This document shows positions 24,218 through 31,859 of a stretch of DNA of 32,024 bases, in pieces; the stretch's first letter is position 1, and the number at the start of each line of letters is the position of its first letter. The stretch is from contig PGYL01000038.1 in NCBI GenBank assembly GCA_002839645.1, positions 1-32,024 of the forward strand. Direction: 5' to 3'. The notes below the pieces were generated by a model. It saw only the letters and a program-made list of their open reading frames with translations. It did not search any database and was not told where the DNA came from. The stretch comes from Methanomicrobiales archaeon HGW-Methanomicrobiales-2 (GTDB lineage: Archaea > Halobacteriota > Methanomicrobia > Methanomicrobiales > Methanoculleaceae). Both the position numbers and the translations under genes were made by a program.

Positions 24218-24337
24218 TCATACTACCCGCCACCTTTTTAAAAACCCCTCGCACGCCGGGCACTGCCCCCATGGCCCGGGCATGTAGCCCATTCTTCGCG
24301 GAGTGGAGGCACCGCACAGGAAGCGCCCCGCCCCCAT
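24218..24337 (-). CDS. Possible 39-residue CPxC mini-protein
   Basis: The minus-strand frame from ATG 24337 reads MGAGRFLCGASTPRRMGYMP, then GPWGQCPACEGFLKRW to a TGA at 24218. A lone Cys plus a CPAC pair and a basic, aromatic C-terminus suggest a metal-binding micro-protein. No Shine-Dalgarno sequence is seen, and the frame overlaps an AT-rich CCTTTTTAAAAACC block that could instead be a promoter for plus-strand RNA. Coding status is weak. Confidence 0.22.
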   Translation of the reverse strand: MGAGRFLCGASTPRRMGYMPGPWGQCPACEGFLKRWRVV

Positions 24338-24380
24338 CTGCAGGCAGCACGACTGAAGCACTGCGCATGGAGACGCAGCC

Positions 24381-24387
24381 AAAAAAA
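24381..24387 (-). terminator. Oligo-T terminator of the PsbP-like gene
   Basis: Seven T on the minus strand, three bases after the TAA stop, without a hairpin: the usual archaeal intrinsic terminator. Confidence 0.6.
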
Positions 24388-24389
24388 GT

Positions 24390-24989
24390 TTAGAGGAACC
24401 GGAACGACTCCGCTATCGGAGGCACATCGGCGGAGTGGATGTCGTACTCCTCGGGGAATACCGTGTGCATGACCGAGTAGACGACGTCGTCCCTGACGGC
24501 GTAACGGATGACGAAGGTGTACCGGTCCTCCTCGACGATGGGGACCGAGAAGACCGACTCGTATGCCGGGACGCCGTCAAGGGAGGTCCTCTCCGTCGAC
24601 ACCCATTCGGCATCGATCCCGGCCTTGAGATCCTTCACATAGGTCGCGTTCAGCGCTTCGAGAACTTCCTCCTCATCGGCGGCTTCCTGGCCCGAGAGCG
24701 GGTTCGTGTTCACGCGGACCTCCTCGTGCTTCACCGGTGAGGAGAACCAGACGCTCTCGCCGGACTCGGTGTAGAACCACCCCTCCGGGCAGGTGACGGC
24801 ATAGCCGTAGGTGGCATTGATGTAGGTGCCGTTCCCGGGAACCGGCGCCGGGGTCGGGGTCGGGGTCGGAGCCGGAGTAGGCCCGGGACCGGGCGGCTGC
24901 GGGGAGGAGAGCCCCGGCAGCAGAACCGCCAGGACAACAGCCAGGGCAACCACGAAGACCCCGGCGATCAGCAGACTCTGTGACTTCAT
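24390..24989 (-). CDS. PsbP-like domain protein with membrane anchor
   Basis: A 199-residue protein: one N-terminal transmembrane anchor or uncleaved signal (residues 6-27), a Pro/Thr-rich spacer (30-52, alternating PTPAPTPTP), then a globular domain opening YINATYGYAVTCPEGWFY. That opening is the signature of PsbP-related/DUF1795-type domains common in methanogen exported proteins. The domain would lie outside the cytoplasmic membrane. No catalytic function is established for archaeal members. The promoter and ATG are about 30 bases apart. It follows the S16 protease gene on the same strand after a 168-base gap with its own TATA box. Confidence 0.72.
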   Translation of the reverse strand: MKSQSLLIAGVFVVALAVVLAVLLPGLSSPQPPGPGPTPAPTPTPTPAPVPGNGTYINATYGYAVTCPEGWFYTESGESVWFSSPVKHEEVRVNTNPLSGQEAADEEEVLEALNATYVKDLKAGIDAEWVSTERTSLDGVPAYESVFSVPIVEEDRYTFVIRYAVRDDVVYSVMHTVFPEEYDIHSADVPPIAESFRFL

Positions 24990-25014
24990 ACTATCCGGGT
25001 ACGTGGCCCGAGCG

Positions 25015-25027
25015 AGGATAAATACTC
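25015..25027 (-). promoter_or_regulatory. TATA box of the PsbP-like gene
   Basis: The minus-strand AGTATTTATCC lies 26-38 bases before the ATG at 24989, predicting a very short leader. Confidence 0.55.
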
Positions 25028-25090
25028 TCCAGTCAGGTCCTGGTGGCGATCGCGATCCTTCCTTCGATCGCCGGGGAACCCTTGCGCTGG

Positions 25091-25107
25091 TACCCCGCGA
25101 CGGGGTA
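25091..25107 (-). terminator. Hairpin after the S16 protease gene
   Basis: A perfect 7-bp stem TACCCCG / CGGGGTA with a CGA loop, 51 bases beyond the stop. It has no T-run, so its role as a terminator is uncertain. Confidence 0.35.
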
Positions 25108-25157
25108 TCGTAGGCATCGTCCCGGCCACGACAGGATACTTCAGAGCGTGGCGGCCT

Positions 25158-26024
25158 TCAGAAAGCCGCAACGACCCCGGGACCCGGGGGAGCGCGGACG
25201 TCCGCGAGCAGCTCGTCGAGCGTGTCCACGTATTTCACCTGGATGCCGAGGTTCTCCTCGATATACTCTTTCGCATCAGTGACGACCGGCCGCTGCCTTG
25301 CTATCTTCAGTCCGCCGAACGACCGGCCCTCCTCCTGATAATCGATCACCTGGTCGTTCTCGTCGGAGAGGATCAGGAGCGTCTTCCCGCTTGCTGCTGC
25401 AGCCTCGGCCTTCTCGAGGATTCCCCCGACCGGGCCGATGCTCCCGCTCTCATCGATGGACCCCGTCACCGTCACGCTCTGGTTGAGCTCGAACCCCTCC
25501 AGCACCGAGATGAGCAGCGTGGCCATCAGCGCCCCGGCACTGGGGCCGTCGATCTCCGAGACCTCCTCCGGGCCCTGGATGCTGAAGATGATGTCGCTAC
25601 CTGCAAAGTCCACGCGGGAGTGGTTGGCGGCGACAACGACCGCAAGGTTCGCGGCATCCTGGAAGGCTATCCCCATCAGGGGTGTTGTCTGGACGAGCAC
25701 CCTTCCTTTTCCGGGCACGATCTCAACCGAGACATTCACCATCGCCCCCTCTTCGGTCACCTCCTCATAGAGGAGCGGGCTCCCCCGCTCAACCTCGACC
25801 ATCTGGAGGATGACCGGCACCTGCATCGAGGCCACACTCCCGTTCCCTGCTCCCTCGGGAGGGAGAGGGCTCAGGGTCGCCGTCGGGATCGCATCAGCCC
25901 CTCCGGGCCTGGAGAGGGGCGGGGAGAGACCACTTTGCGGCATGAGAACGACGGCCAGAAAGAAGACGTTCGCGACAAGCGATAAAACAAGCAGAACCGT
26001 CAGGGTCTTCTCCCGTATACGCAT
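25158..26024 (-). CDS. Membrane-anchored Lon-type (S16) serine protease without ATPase
   Basis: A 288-residue protein: a transmembrane anchor at 8-29, a linker rich in Pro/Ser, and an S16 protease domain at about 95-235. The catalytic dyad is Ser162 (EIDGPSAGAL) and Lys205 (GGILEKAEAA), 43 residues apart as in bacterial Lon. There is no AAA+ ATPase domain. The anchor followed by the protease places the active site outside the cytoplasm (inference), so unfolding power would be absent and the substrate probably exported or peptide-like. The start at 26024 (MRIREKTL) is chosen because a TATA box lies only about 25-35 bases upstream; longer frames would pass through it. It shares orientation with the PsbP-like gene. 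Confidence 0.85.
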   Translation of the reverse strand: MRIREKTLTVLLVLSLVANVFFLAVVLMPQSGLSPPLSRPGGADAIPTATLSPLPPEGAGNGSVASMQVPVILQMVEVERGSPLLYEEVTEEGAMVNVSVEIVPGKGRVLVQTTPLMGIAFQDAANLAVVVAANHSRVDFAGSDIIFSIQGPEEVSEIDGPSAGALMATLLISVLEGFELNQSVTVTGSIDESGSIGPVGGILEKAEAAAASGKTLLILSDENDQVIDYQEEGRSFGGLKIARQRPVVTDAKEYIEENLGIQVKYVDTLDELLADVRAPPGPGVVAAF

Positions 26025-26048
26025 ATGCTGCCCGAATACCATGCATTT

Positions 26049-26060
26049 GGATATATACCT
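26049..26060 (-). promoter_or_regulatory. TATA box of the S16 protease gene
   Basis: The minus-strand AGGTATATATCC lies 25-36 bases before the ATG at 26024, giving an almost leaderless transcript. Confidence 0.6.
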
Positions 26061-26069
26061 TTCCGAGCG

Positions 26070-26200
26070 CGATGTTCCGAAGGAACGGAGCGGGAGCACC
26101 GCGAGATGCGACTTGCGACTGGCGCGAGCATTGCGAGCGGCAGGAGCTTGAGAAGACCGAAGGTCTTCGAGTGGCGACGGGACGAATGCGGCTGCCGGGT
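26070..26200. repeat. Intergenic element with two GAA-loop hairpins
   Basis: No gene. Two perfect hairpins share the same GAA loop: GTTCC-GAA-GGAAC at 26074-26086 and GAAGACC-GAA-GGTCTTC at 26152-26168. Between them GCGAG/GAGC words recur (GCGAGATGCGAC, GCGCGAGCATTGCGAGCGG). This resembles a dispersed structured intergenic repeat; the hairpin at 1324-1343 has a similar C-GAA loop. Only a genome-wide search can say whether it is repeated. Confidence 0.4.
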
Positions 26201-26297
26201 ACGCTCAGGATAGTGTCCCCGGTTCAGTGTTTGCACGATGATACGCCCGTACGGGGATCCATCGCGGCACCGTAAAGGAAACCTAGTTAACACCGAT

Positions 26298-26340
26298 GCG
26301 AAAGAAAATCATTTTCTTCGCCGGGATGAAAACGTTCATC
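26298..26340 (+). promoter_or_regulatory. Paired inverted repeats upstream of the importer operon
   Basis: Two adjacent dyads: a long one at 26298-26321 with the perfect 13-base core GAAAATCATTTTC extended by GCGAA / TTCGC, and GATGAA-AACG-TTCATC at 26325-26340. They lie 65-105 bases before the first gene. The core is Fur/DtxR-operator-like in size and composition, which suits an iron or cofactor uptake operon, but the regulator is not identified. Confidence 0.5.
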
Positions 26341-26404
26341 ATTCTGCAGGGCTGCCCGGAAATCCGGCCATTTTCCGCTGCATGAACAGAATACAGGTGT
26401 TAAC

Positions 26405-27526
26405 ATGACCAGAACCAGTTACGTGCTCTGTGCACTCATCATCGCAGCCGGCATGCTCTGTTGCGGCTGCACGACTACGACCGGGACGCCGGACGATCCG
26501 GCTGCCCCGGCAGGAACCCGGACGATCACCGATATGGAGGGTCACCAGATCGTGCTCCCCGCCAGCGGAGCAACCTTCGGTATCTTCGGCGGCCCCATCA
26601 GCCAGGTGCCCTACCTCCTTGGAGCGAACGAGAGCATCACCGCAGTCACGAAAGGACCGCAGATGATGGAGATGATGCAGCAGATGGACCCGGGCATTGC
26701 CAGCAAACCAGCGCCGCGGACGACAAACGGCAACGTGAACATTGAGCAACTCCTGGTTACCAACCCCGACTGCGTCATTGCCTTCGACGTCGACGGCGAG
26801 ATCGTGGAGTCGCAAACAGACATCCCGGTCATCTACCTCTCCGGGACCATGAGCGACGGGTTTGAAGAGATACGGCAGGAGATCGTCTTCATGGGCGAGG
26901 TCTTCCAGAGACCTGAACGGGCACAGGCCTACATCGATTACCTGGATGAGACCCTCGCGTTCCTCGAGAATCGTACCGCGGACATCCCCGACGATGAGCG
27001 AGTCACCGTCTTCCTGGGCGAAGGCGTAAGCCACCTCCAGACGCTCGGGGGCGACACGTTCTTCACCGAGTGGACCGAGGCCGCGGGATGCAGAAACGCC
27101 GTCGCTGCCATCGAGACCACCCAGGGACAGCAGGAAGGGATGCACACCGGCATCAATGAGGTTTCGATGGAGCAGGTCCTTGCCGTCGATCCCGGCCTCA
27201 TCATCATCGATGCCAGCAACCCCGCCGATCTCGCGAAGGACAACCGCTGGAAGGAACTCACCGCCGTCAAAGAAGGCAGAATCTACAAGCAGCCGACCGG
27301 GCTCTTCCTCTGGAGCCGCCCGTCCGCCGAGTCCGCCGTTCTCTACCCGGTCTGGATTGCATATATGGCCTATCCCGACCGCTTCGCCGACGTCCCGCTC
27401 ACCGACCGGGTGAAGGACTTCTACACCGAAGTCTTCGAGTTCCCCATCACTGATGCGCAGGCGCAGAAGGTCATCGACGGCGCCTACGGAAGCGTAACGT
27501 TCGGTCAGGTGCAGCAGTCCAGATGA
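26405..27526 (+). CDS. Iron/cobalamin-type ABC importer, substrate-binding lipoprotein
   Basis: A 373-residue exported lipoprotein. The signal ends in a Cys-rich lipobox (GMLCCGC, modified Cys probably 22). The mature part is a class III (PF01497, FecB/BtuF/TroA-like) binding protein: RTITDMEGHQIVLP at its start, a first lobe with VNIEQLLVTNPDCVIAF, a connecting helix (AYIDYLDETLAFLENRT) and a second lobe with EQVLAVDPGLIIIDAS. The fold binds ferric chelates, haem, cobalamin or related tetrapyrroles; the ligand cannot be told. The last gene of the operon carries a domain similar to its C-terminal ~250 residues. Its stop overlaps the permease start (ATGA). Confidence 0.9.
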   Translation: MTRTSYVLCALIIAAGMLCCGCTTTTGTPDDPAAPAGTRTITDMEGHQIVLPASGATFGIFGGPISQVPYLLGANESITAVTKGPQMMEMMQQMDPGIASKPAPRTTNGNVNIEQLLVTNPDCVIAFDVDGEIVESQTDIPVIYLSGTMSDGFEEIRQEIVFMGEVFQRPERAQAYIDYLDETLAFLENRTADIPDDERVTVFLGEGVSHLQTLGGDTFFTEWTEAAGCRNAVAAIETTQGQQEGMHTGINEVSMEQVLAVDPGLIIIDASNPADLAKDNRWKELTAVKEGRIYKQPTGLFLWSRPSAESAVLYPVWIAYMAYPDRFADVPLTDRVKDFYTEVFEFPITDAQAQKVIDGAYGSVTFGQVQQSR

Positions 27527-28638
27527 GACCGAAGACAATAGGCGCCAAGAGTGCGTATGTTGACGTTGGAGGAGCACCGGCGGCCAGGACGGCAACGACC
27601 GAACCGGGTCAGGCTGACGACCGGGGCTGGGGAGAGCGGCACCCGGGCACCGTCCTGGTCTTCCTCCTCGCCGTGCTCGGGATCGTTGCGTTTGCCGCCC
27701 TGATGCTCGGGCGGTATATCATCCCGCCAGAGACGGTGGCAGCGGTGATCCTGGGTTCTGTCCTCCCGATCGAGGAAACCTGGTCGTCAACGGCAGCCAG
27801 TGCCGTCGTGAATGTCCGGATCCCCCGGATCATCGCCGGACTGCTCGTCGGAGCCGGCCTCGCCATCAGCGGAGCCTCGTTCCAGGGGATGTTCCGAAAC
27901 CCCCTGGTCTCTTCGCAGATCCTTGGCGTGGCCGCCGGAGCGGGTTTCGGGGCGGCGATCGGCATCCTTCTCTTCGACAGCCTTGCCGTCGTCCAGATCC
28001 TCTCGTTCGTCTTCGGCCTCCTCGCCGTGGGGATGGCCTACGGCCTCAGCCGGGTCAGGAGCTCGACCCCGATCCTGATGCTCGTTCTCTCAGGCATCGT
28101 GATCGCGTCGCTCTTCTCGGCCCTCACCTCGATGGTGAAGTACGTGGCCGACCCGATGAACAAGATGCCGGCGATTGTCTTCTGGCTGCTGGGGTCGCTC
28201 AACCACGTCTCGACATCGGACCTGCTGGTCCTCGGTCCGATCATAGCGGTCTCGATCCTGGGGCTACTTGCCGTTCGGTGGCGGATAAACGTCCTCACCA
28301 TGGGCGATGAAGAGGCGCGGGCGCTCGGGGTGAACACCGAGCGCCTGAAAGTCATAATCATCCTCCTCGCGACGGTGATCACCGCGGCGGCGGTCTGCAT
28401 GAGCGGGATCATAGGATGGATCGGGCTCGTCATCCCGCATATGGGGCGGATGCTTGTCGGGCCGGACAACCGCTACCTCCTGCCGATCTCAGTGCTCCTT
28501 GGCGGAGCATTCCTGATCGCCGTCGACACCGTTGCGAGGACGGCAGCTCCCGCCGAGATACCCATCGGCATCCTGACCGCGATCATTGGAGCGCCGATCT
28601 TCGCGATACTCCTCCGGCGCAACAACCCGGGGTGGTGA
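27523..28638 (+). CDS. FecCD/BtuC-type ABC importer permease
   Basis: A 371-residue polytopic protein with about ten hydrophobic segments beginning near residue 45 and a hydrophilic N-terminal stretch before them. Family motifs include NVRIPRIIAGLLVGAGLAIS-G, FQGMFRNPL, the cytoplasmic coupling region around GDEEARALGV (contact with the ATPase), and VCMSGIIGWIGLVIPHMGR. These identify the FecCD family (PF01032), which imports siderophores, haem or cobalamin as a dimer. The start overlaps the binding-protein stop; the stop is followed after two bases by the ATPase start. Confidence 0.94.
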   Translation: MRPKTIGAKSAYVDVGGAPAARTATTEPGQADDRGWGERHPGTVLVFLLAVLGIVAFAALMLGRYIIPPETVAAVILGSVLPIEETWSSTAASAVVNVRIPRIIAGLLVGAGLAISGASFQGMFRNPLVSSQILGVAAGAGFGAAIGILLFDSLAVVQILSFVFGLLAVGMAYGLSRVRSSTPILMLVLSGIVIASLFSALTSMVKYVADPMNKMPAIVFWLLGSLNHVSTSDLLVLGPIIAVSILGLLAVRWRINVLTMGDEEARALGVNTERLKVIIILLATVITAAAVCMSGIIGWIGLVIPHMGRMLVGPDNRYLLPISVLLGGAFLIAVDTVARTAAPAEIPIGILTAIIGAPIFAILLRRNNPGW

Positions 28639-28640
28639 GC

Positions 28641-29444
28641 ATGCGCAGCATCAGCGTAGAAGGTATAACATTCAATTATCCAGGCAGAAGAGCAGTCTTT
28701 ACGGAGATCACGCTTGCGGTGGAGGAAGGGGACGTATACTCCCTTCTCGGCCCGAACGGCACCGGAAAGTCCACGCTCCTCAAGTGCATGGCCGGGCTCA
28801 TCTCTCCCTCGCAAGGCCGCATCCTCCTCGATGGGAGGGAGATCACCGGGATGCAGCCATACGAGATAGCCCGGCGGGTTGGGTTCGTTCCCCAGACACA
28901 GGTCTCGCCGTTCCCGTTCCGGGTCAGGGATATCGTCCTGATGGGCAGGGCATCGCACCTCAATGCCTTTGCAACCCCATCGGCAAAAGACGATGCCATC
29001 GCTGCCGACGCCCTTGCGCACGTCGGGATCTCTCACCTTGCCGACCGGCCATGCACCGCGATCAGCGGGGGCGAGTGGCAACTGGTCCTGATCGCCCGGG
29101 CAATTGCACAGCGCCCAAGAACCCTTCTCCTCGACGAACCGACGTCGCACCTGGACCTCGGCAACCAGATGCGGGTGCTCGACGTAATCAGGGGGCTCGC
29201 AGAAGAAGGAATGACCATTGTTGTTGCGACACATTTCCCCGATCATGCGCTTTTGACGTCAAGCAGGGTCGCAATCCTGAAAGATCAAAGAATCATCGCC
29301 ATGGGGTCCCCCGATGTGGTTATCCGCGAAGACACCATGCGCCAGGCCTATGGGACGGACGTCAGGATCATGCACCTCGGCGACCCGATCAACCGGCGGA
29401 TCTGCGTGCCGGTGGCTGAGGCGTTCCAGAGAGGAGAACTATGA
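28641..29444 (+). CDS. FepC/BtuD-type ABC importer ATPase
   Basis: A 267-residue nucleotide-binding subunit: Walker A GPNGTGKSTLL, Q-loop VPQTQVSPFPF, signature ISGGEWQL (Trp in place of the usual charged/Gln position), Walker B TLLLDEPTSHLD and H-loop VATHFPDHA. It ends with the long C-terminal tail usual for this subfamily. It powers the permease encoded just upstream. The start is the ATG at 28641; a longer open frame upstream lies inside the permease gene. Its end overlaps the methyltransferase start by four bases (ATGA). Confidence 0.94.
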   Translation: MRSISVEGITFNYPGRRAVFTEITLAVEEGDVYSLLGPNGTGKSTLLKCMAGLISPSQGRILLDGREITGMQPYEIARRVGFVPQTQVSPFPFRVRDIVLMGRASHLNAFATPSAKDDAIAADALAHVGISHLADRPCTAISGGEWQLVLIARAIAQRPRTLLLDEPTSHLDLGNQMRVLDVIRGLAEEGMTIVVATHFPDHALLTSSRVAILKDQRIIAMGSPDVVIREDTMRQAYGTDVRIMHLGDPINRRICVPVAEAFQRGEL

Positions 29445-30082
29445 CAGAACAATCACACGACCAGTTTACCGGCAAAGGAGCCGGAAGTATGGATGCCATC
29501 GCAAAAGGGCCGTTTGCACCGATATATCCGGTCATCGCCCGGCAGGCCATCGATACCTGCGACATTACCGAGGGCAGATGCGTCGATATCGGGTGCGGGC
29601 CCGGACATCTTGCAATGGCGCTCGGCGCCGCAAGCAACCTCAGTATCGATGCTCTTGACTCATCAAACGACATGCTTGCCATTGCACGGCAGAATATCCA
29701 GGAAGCCGGGCTCACCGACCAGATACACCCGGTCTGCGGCGACGTTCACGACCTCCCCTACGATGACAACTCCATTGACCTGGTCGTGAGCCGTGGCTCA
29801 TTCTTCTTCTGGGATGACCGCGTTCGGGCATTCCAGGAGATCTACCGGGTGCTCCGGCCCGGTGGGAGGACGTTCGTCGGCGGCGGGTTCGGGACTCCGG
29901 CTCTGAAGGCGGAGATCACGGAGAAGATGCGGGTCATCGACCCGGAGTGGGAGGTGAAGGCCGCAGGGCGGCTTGCCCCGAAGAACAAGGACGCTATACG
30001 CCGTGACCTGGAGAAGACGGGAATCTCGCCCTATGAGATCCACGAGGACGGGGCCGGATTCTGGGTCATCATGCGGAAGTGA
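29441..30082 (+). CDS. Class I SAM-dependent methyltransferase
   Basis: A 213-residue cytoplasmic enzyme with the Rossmann SAM site: motif I VDIGCGPGHLA (about 48-58), the acidic end of strand 2 (DALDSSNDML), motif II/III around CGDVHDLPYDDNSIDLV, and post-III IYRVLRPGGRTFVGGG (type 11 methyltransferase family, PF08241). The N-terminus is polar (QFTGKGAGSMDAI) and could form the acceptor pocket. Because it is translationally coupled to the importer ATPase and followed 7 bases later by a radical SAM gene, its substrate is probably the imported compound or a ligand made for it (inference). The exact acceptor is unknown. Confidence 0.9.
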   Translation: MTEQSHDQFTGKGAGSMDAIAKGPFAPIYPVIARQAIDTCDITEGRCVDIGCGPGHLAMALGAASNLSIDALDSSNDMLAIARQNIQEAGLTDQIHPVCGDVHDLPYDDNSIDLVVSRGSFFFWDDRVRAFQEIYRVLRPGGRTFVGGGFGTPALKAEITEKMRVIDPEWEVKAAGRLAPKNKDAIRRDLEKTGISPYEIHEDGAGFWVIMRK

Positions 30083-30089
30083 TCGAAGG

Positions 30090-31841
30090 ATGCGATGCAC
30101 CATATGTGAGGTAGGGTGCGAGATCCCACCCGGAGGAACGGGGAGATGCCGGATGTACCGAAACGACGGGACCTTCCTCGTCGAACGGTTCCCGGATGCC
30201 TTTCTCGCCGCCTTCCCCGTCGCCGTCGAAACGCTCCCGGTGCTGCACTTCTACCCCGGCGCGAAGTTCCTCCAGGTCTGCACGGTCGGCTGCAACCTCG
30301 CATGCGGCGGGTGCGTCTCGGAGATCCTCGTCGGGCATGCCGATTCGCTTGCAGCCACCGGGGAGGCCCTCGGCCCCGACGACCTGCTCCGCCTTGCGGC
30401 CGAGAACGCCTGTACCGGGATCGCCTTCGCCCTGAACGACCCGATCGCCTCCTTCCCGACGTTCTGCCGTCTCGCAGAGAGGGCAAGAGAAGAAGGCCTC
30501 CTCGTCGGTTGCTCCACGAACGGCTACATGACCGAATCGTCCGCCCTGCACCTCCGTGACCGGATAGACTTCGTCAATATCGGGCTCAAGGGTGCGACCG
30601 ACGCGAGTTACCGTGCCTGTGGGGCAAAGAGCGCCGGACCGGTCTTCCGGACGGTCCGGCTGCTTCATGAGGGAGGGGTGCACGTCGAGGCCTCCGTCGT
30701 CTACCGGCGGAGTGGTGAAGATGAGGTGATCGACGCGGCACGGATGCTCGCGGCAATCTCCCCCGATATCCCCCTGCAGGTGATGCGGTTCGTTCCCTTC
30801 GGCGACGCGGGGCTCGGCGAGGAGCCGACGATCTACGCGAGCGAGGAACTCTGCGACCGCCTTCGCGGCATCCTCCCCTGGGTCTACCTCTTCAACTCAC
30901 CGGGGACAACGCACCTGACGACCTTCTGCCCGGCCTGCGGGAAGCCCTGTATCGAGCGTGAGTTCTTCGGCCCGATGGGCTCCCACCTCTCCGGGCAGGC
31001 GCAGGCAGTCTGTACGTGCGGCCATGCCCTCCCGGTCCGGGGTGCCGTGAGCCCCACGGTCTTTTACGAACCCGGGATGATGGGCGGGTACCGGGTCACC
31101 CGGGGGCTCGAGATGGTCTGGGCAATCCTCGCCTGCCTCGGCGTGGAGGAACAGGCGGTCCTCGCCCGCACCTGGGGCGAAGTTCTCCGGACCGGGATGC
31201 TCGGGAAGGAGCTGCACGACCGGATGAACAACATCGATGCCTACCTCGATCTCATCACGGACTTCGCGCACCGGACGGGCCGCGAGGAGGCCGGACGGGA
31301 CCTCTGCACCTACATCCGGAAACGGCTGGACTTCATCCGGGGACAGGTGGCGGGTGCGCCACGGCCCCGGGTCTACTACGCCATGGGCCACCCGCTCTTT
31401 GCCATCAATCCCGGCCGGTTCGAGGGAAAACTCGTAGAGGCTGCCGGCGGCACCTACGTCAACCTGGCCATAGGCCGGGAGGGGAAACCGGGCGTCAGCA
31501 TACCCCGTGAGGAGTTCCTTGCGCTCGCGCCCGAGTATCTCTTCACGTCGGGGTTCCTCACCTCCACGGTGGAGGACACCCTCCGTTACTGCACGGAGCA
31601 CGACCTCGATGTGCCGGCGGTCCAGAACGGGCGGGTCTACTCGATGCACCCATCCTGGGACTTCGGGAGCCCCCGGGGGATCCTCGGCCTGATGACGATC
31701 GCAAACGTCCTCCACCCCGACCTCTTCGCCTTTGAGATCGAGAAGGAGGCGGAGATCTTCTACCGTCGCTTTTACGGGGTGCCGTACCGGGCCGCCGACG
31801 CCAACCGTTCGTTTGCCCACCCGGGAACGGAGTGGCGGTAG
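30090..31841 (+). CDS. Radical SAM enzyme fused to a binding-protein-like domain
   Basis: A 583-residue fusion. Residues 1-25 hold an accessory Cys cluster (C3, C6, C10, C20; ICEVGCEIPPGGTGRC). PVLHFYPGAKFLQ then leads to the radical SAM motif C68-x3-C72-x2-C75 (CNLACGGC), all as in PflA/AmmeMemoRadiSam-type enzymes. A zinc-ribbon-like region (FCPACGKPC near 278, CTCGH near 308) follows. Residues about 325-583 resemble the operon's own binding protein: RVYYAMGHPLFAINPGRFEG, EFLALAPEYLFTSG, VQNGRVYSMHPSWDF and DLFAFEIEKEAEIFYRRFYG align with its second half. There is no signal peptide, so the domain acts in the cytoplasm, perhaps holding the imported cofactor for radical chemistry. The start is the ATG at 30090, 7 bases after the methyltransferase stop. 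Confidence 0.88.
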   Translation: MRCTICEVGCEIPPGGTGRCRMYRNDGTFLVERFPDAFLAAFPVAVETLPVLHFYPGAKFLQVCTVGCNLACGGCVSEILVGHADSLAATGEALGPDDLLRLAAENACTGIAFALNDPIASFPTFCRLAERAREEGLLVGCSTNGYMTESSALHLRDRIDFVNIGLKGATDASYRACGAKSAGPVFRTVRLLHEGGVHVEASVVYRRSGEDEVIDAARMLAAISPDIPLQVMRFVPFGDAGLGEEPTIYASEELCDRLRGILPWVYLFNSPGTTHLTTFCPACGKPCIEREFFGPMGSHLSGQAQAVCTCGHALPVRGAVSPTVFYEPGMMGGYRVTRGLEMVWAILACLGVEEQAVLARTWGEVLRTGMLGKELHDRMNNIDAYLDLITDFAHRTGREEAGRDLCTYIRKRLDFIRGQVAGAPRPRVYYAMGHPLFAINPGRFEGKLVEAAGGTYVNLAIGREGKPGVSIPREEFLALAPEYLFTSGFLTSTVEDTLRYCTEHDLDVPAVQNGRVYSMHPSWDFGSPRGILGLMTIANVLHPDLFAFEIEKEAEIFYRRFYGVPYRAADANRSFAHPGTEWR

Positions 31842-31859
31842 CGGGGAGCCCGAACCCCT

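Noticed and set aside
24840-24890. Short tandem GT/CG-rich repeat as a possible repeat element
   Set aside because: It encodes the Pro/Thr spacer of the PsbP-like protein; the repetition is explained by the protein sequence.
26339-27595. 418-codon minus-strand frame over the binding-protein gene
   Set aside because: Mirror of a well-supported lipoprotein gene that is coupled to its permease.
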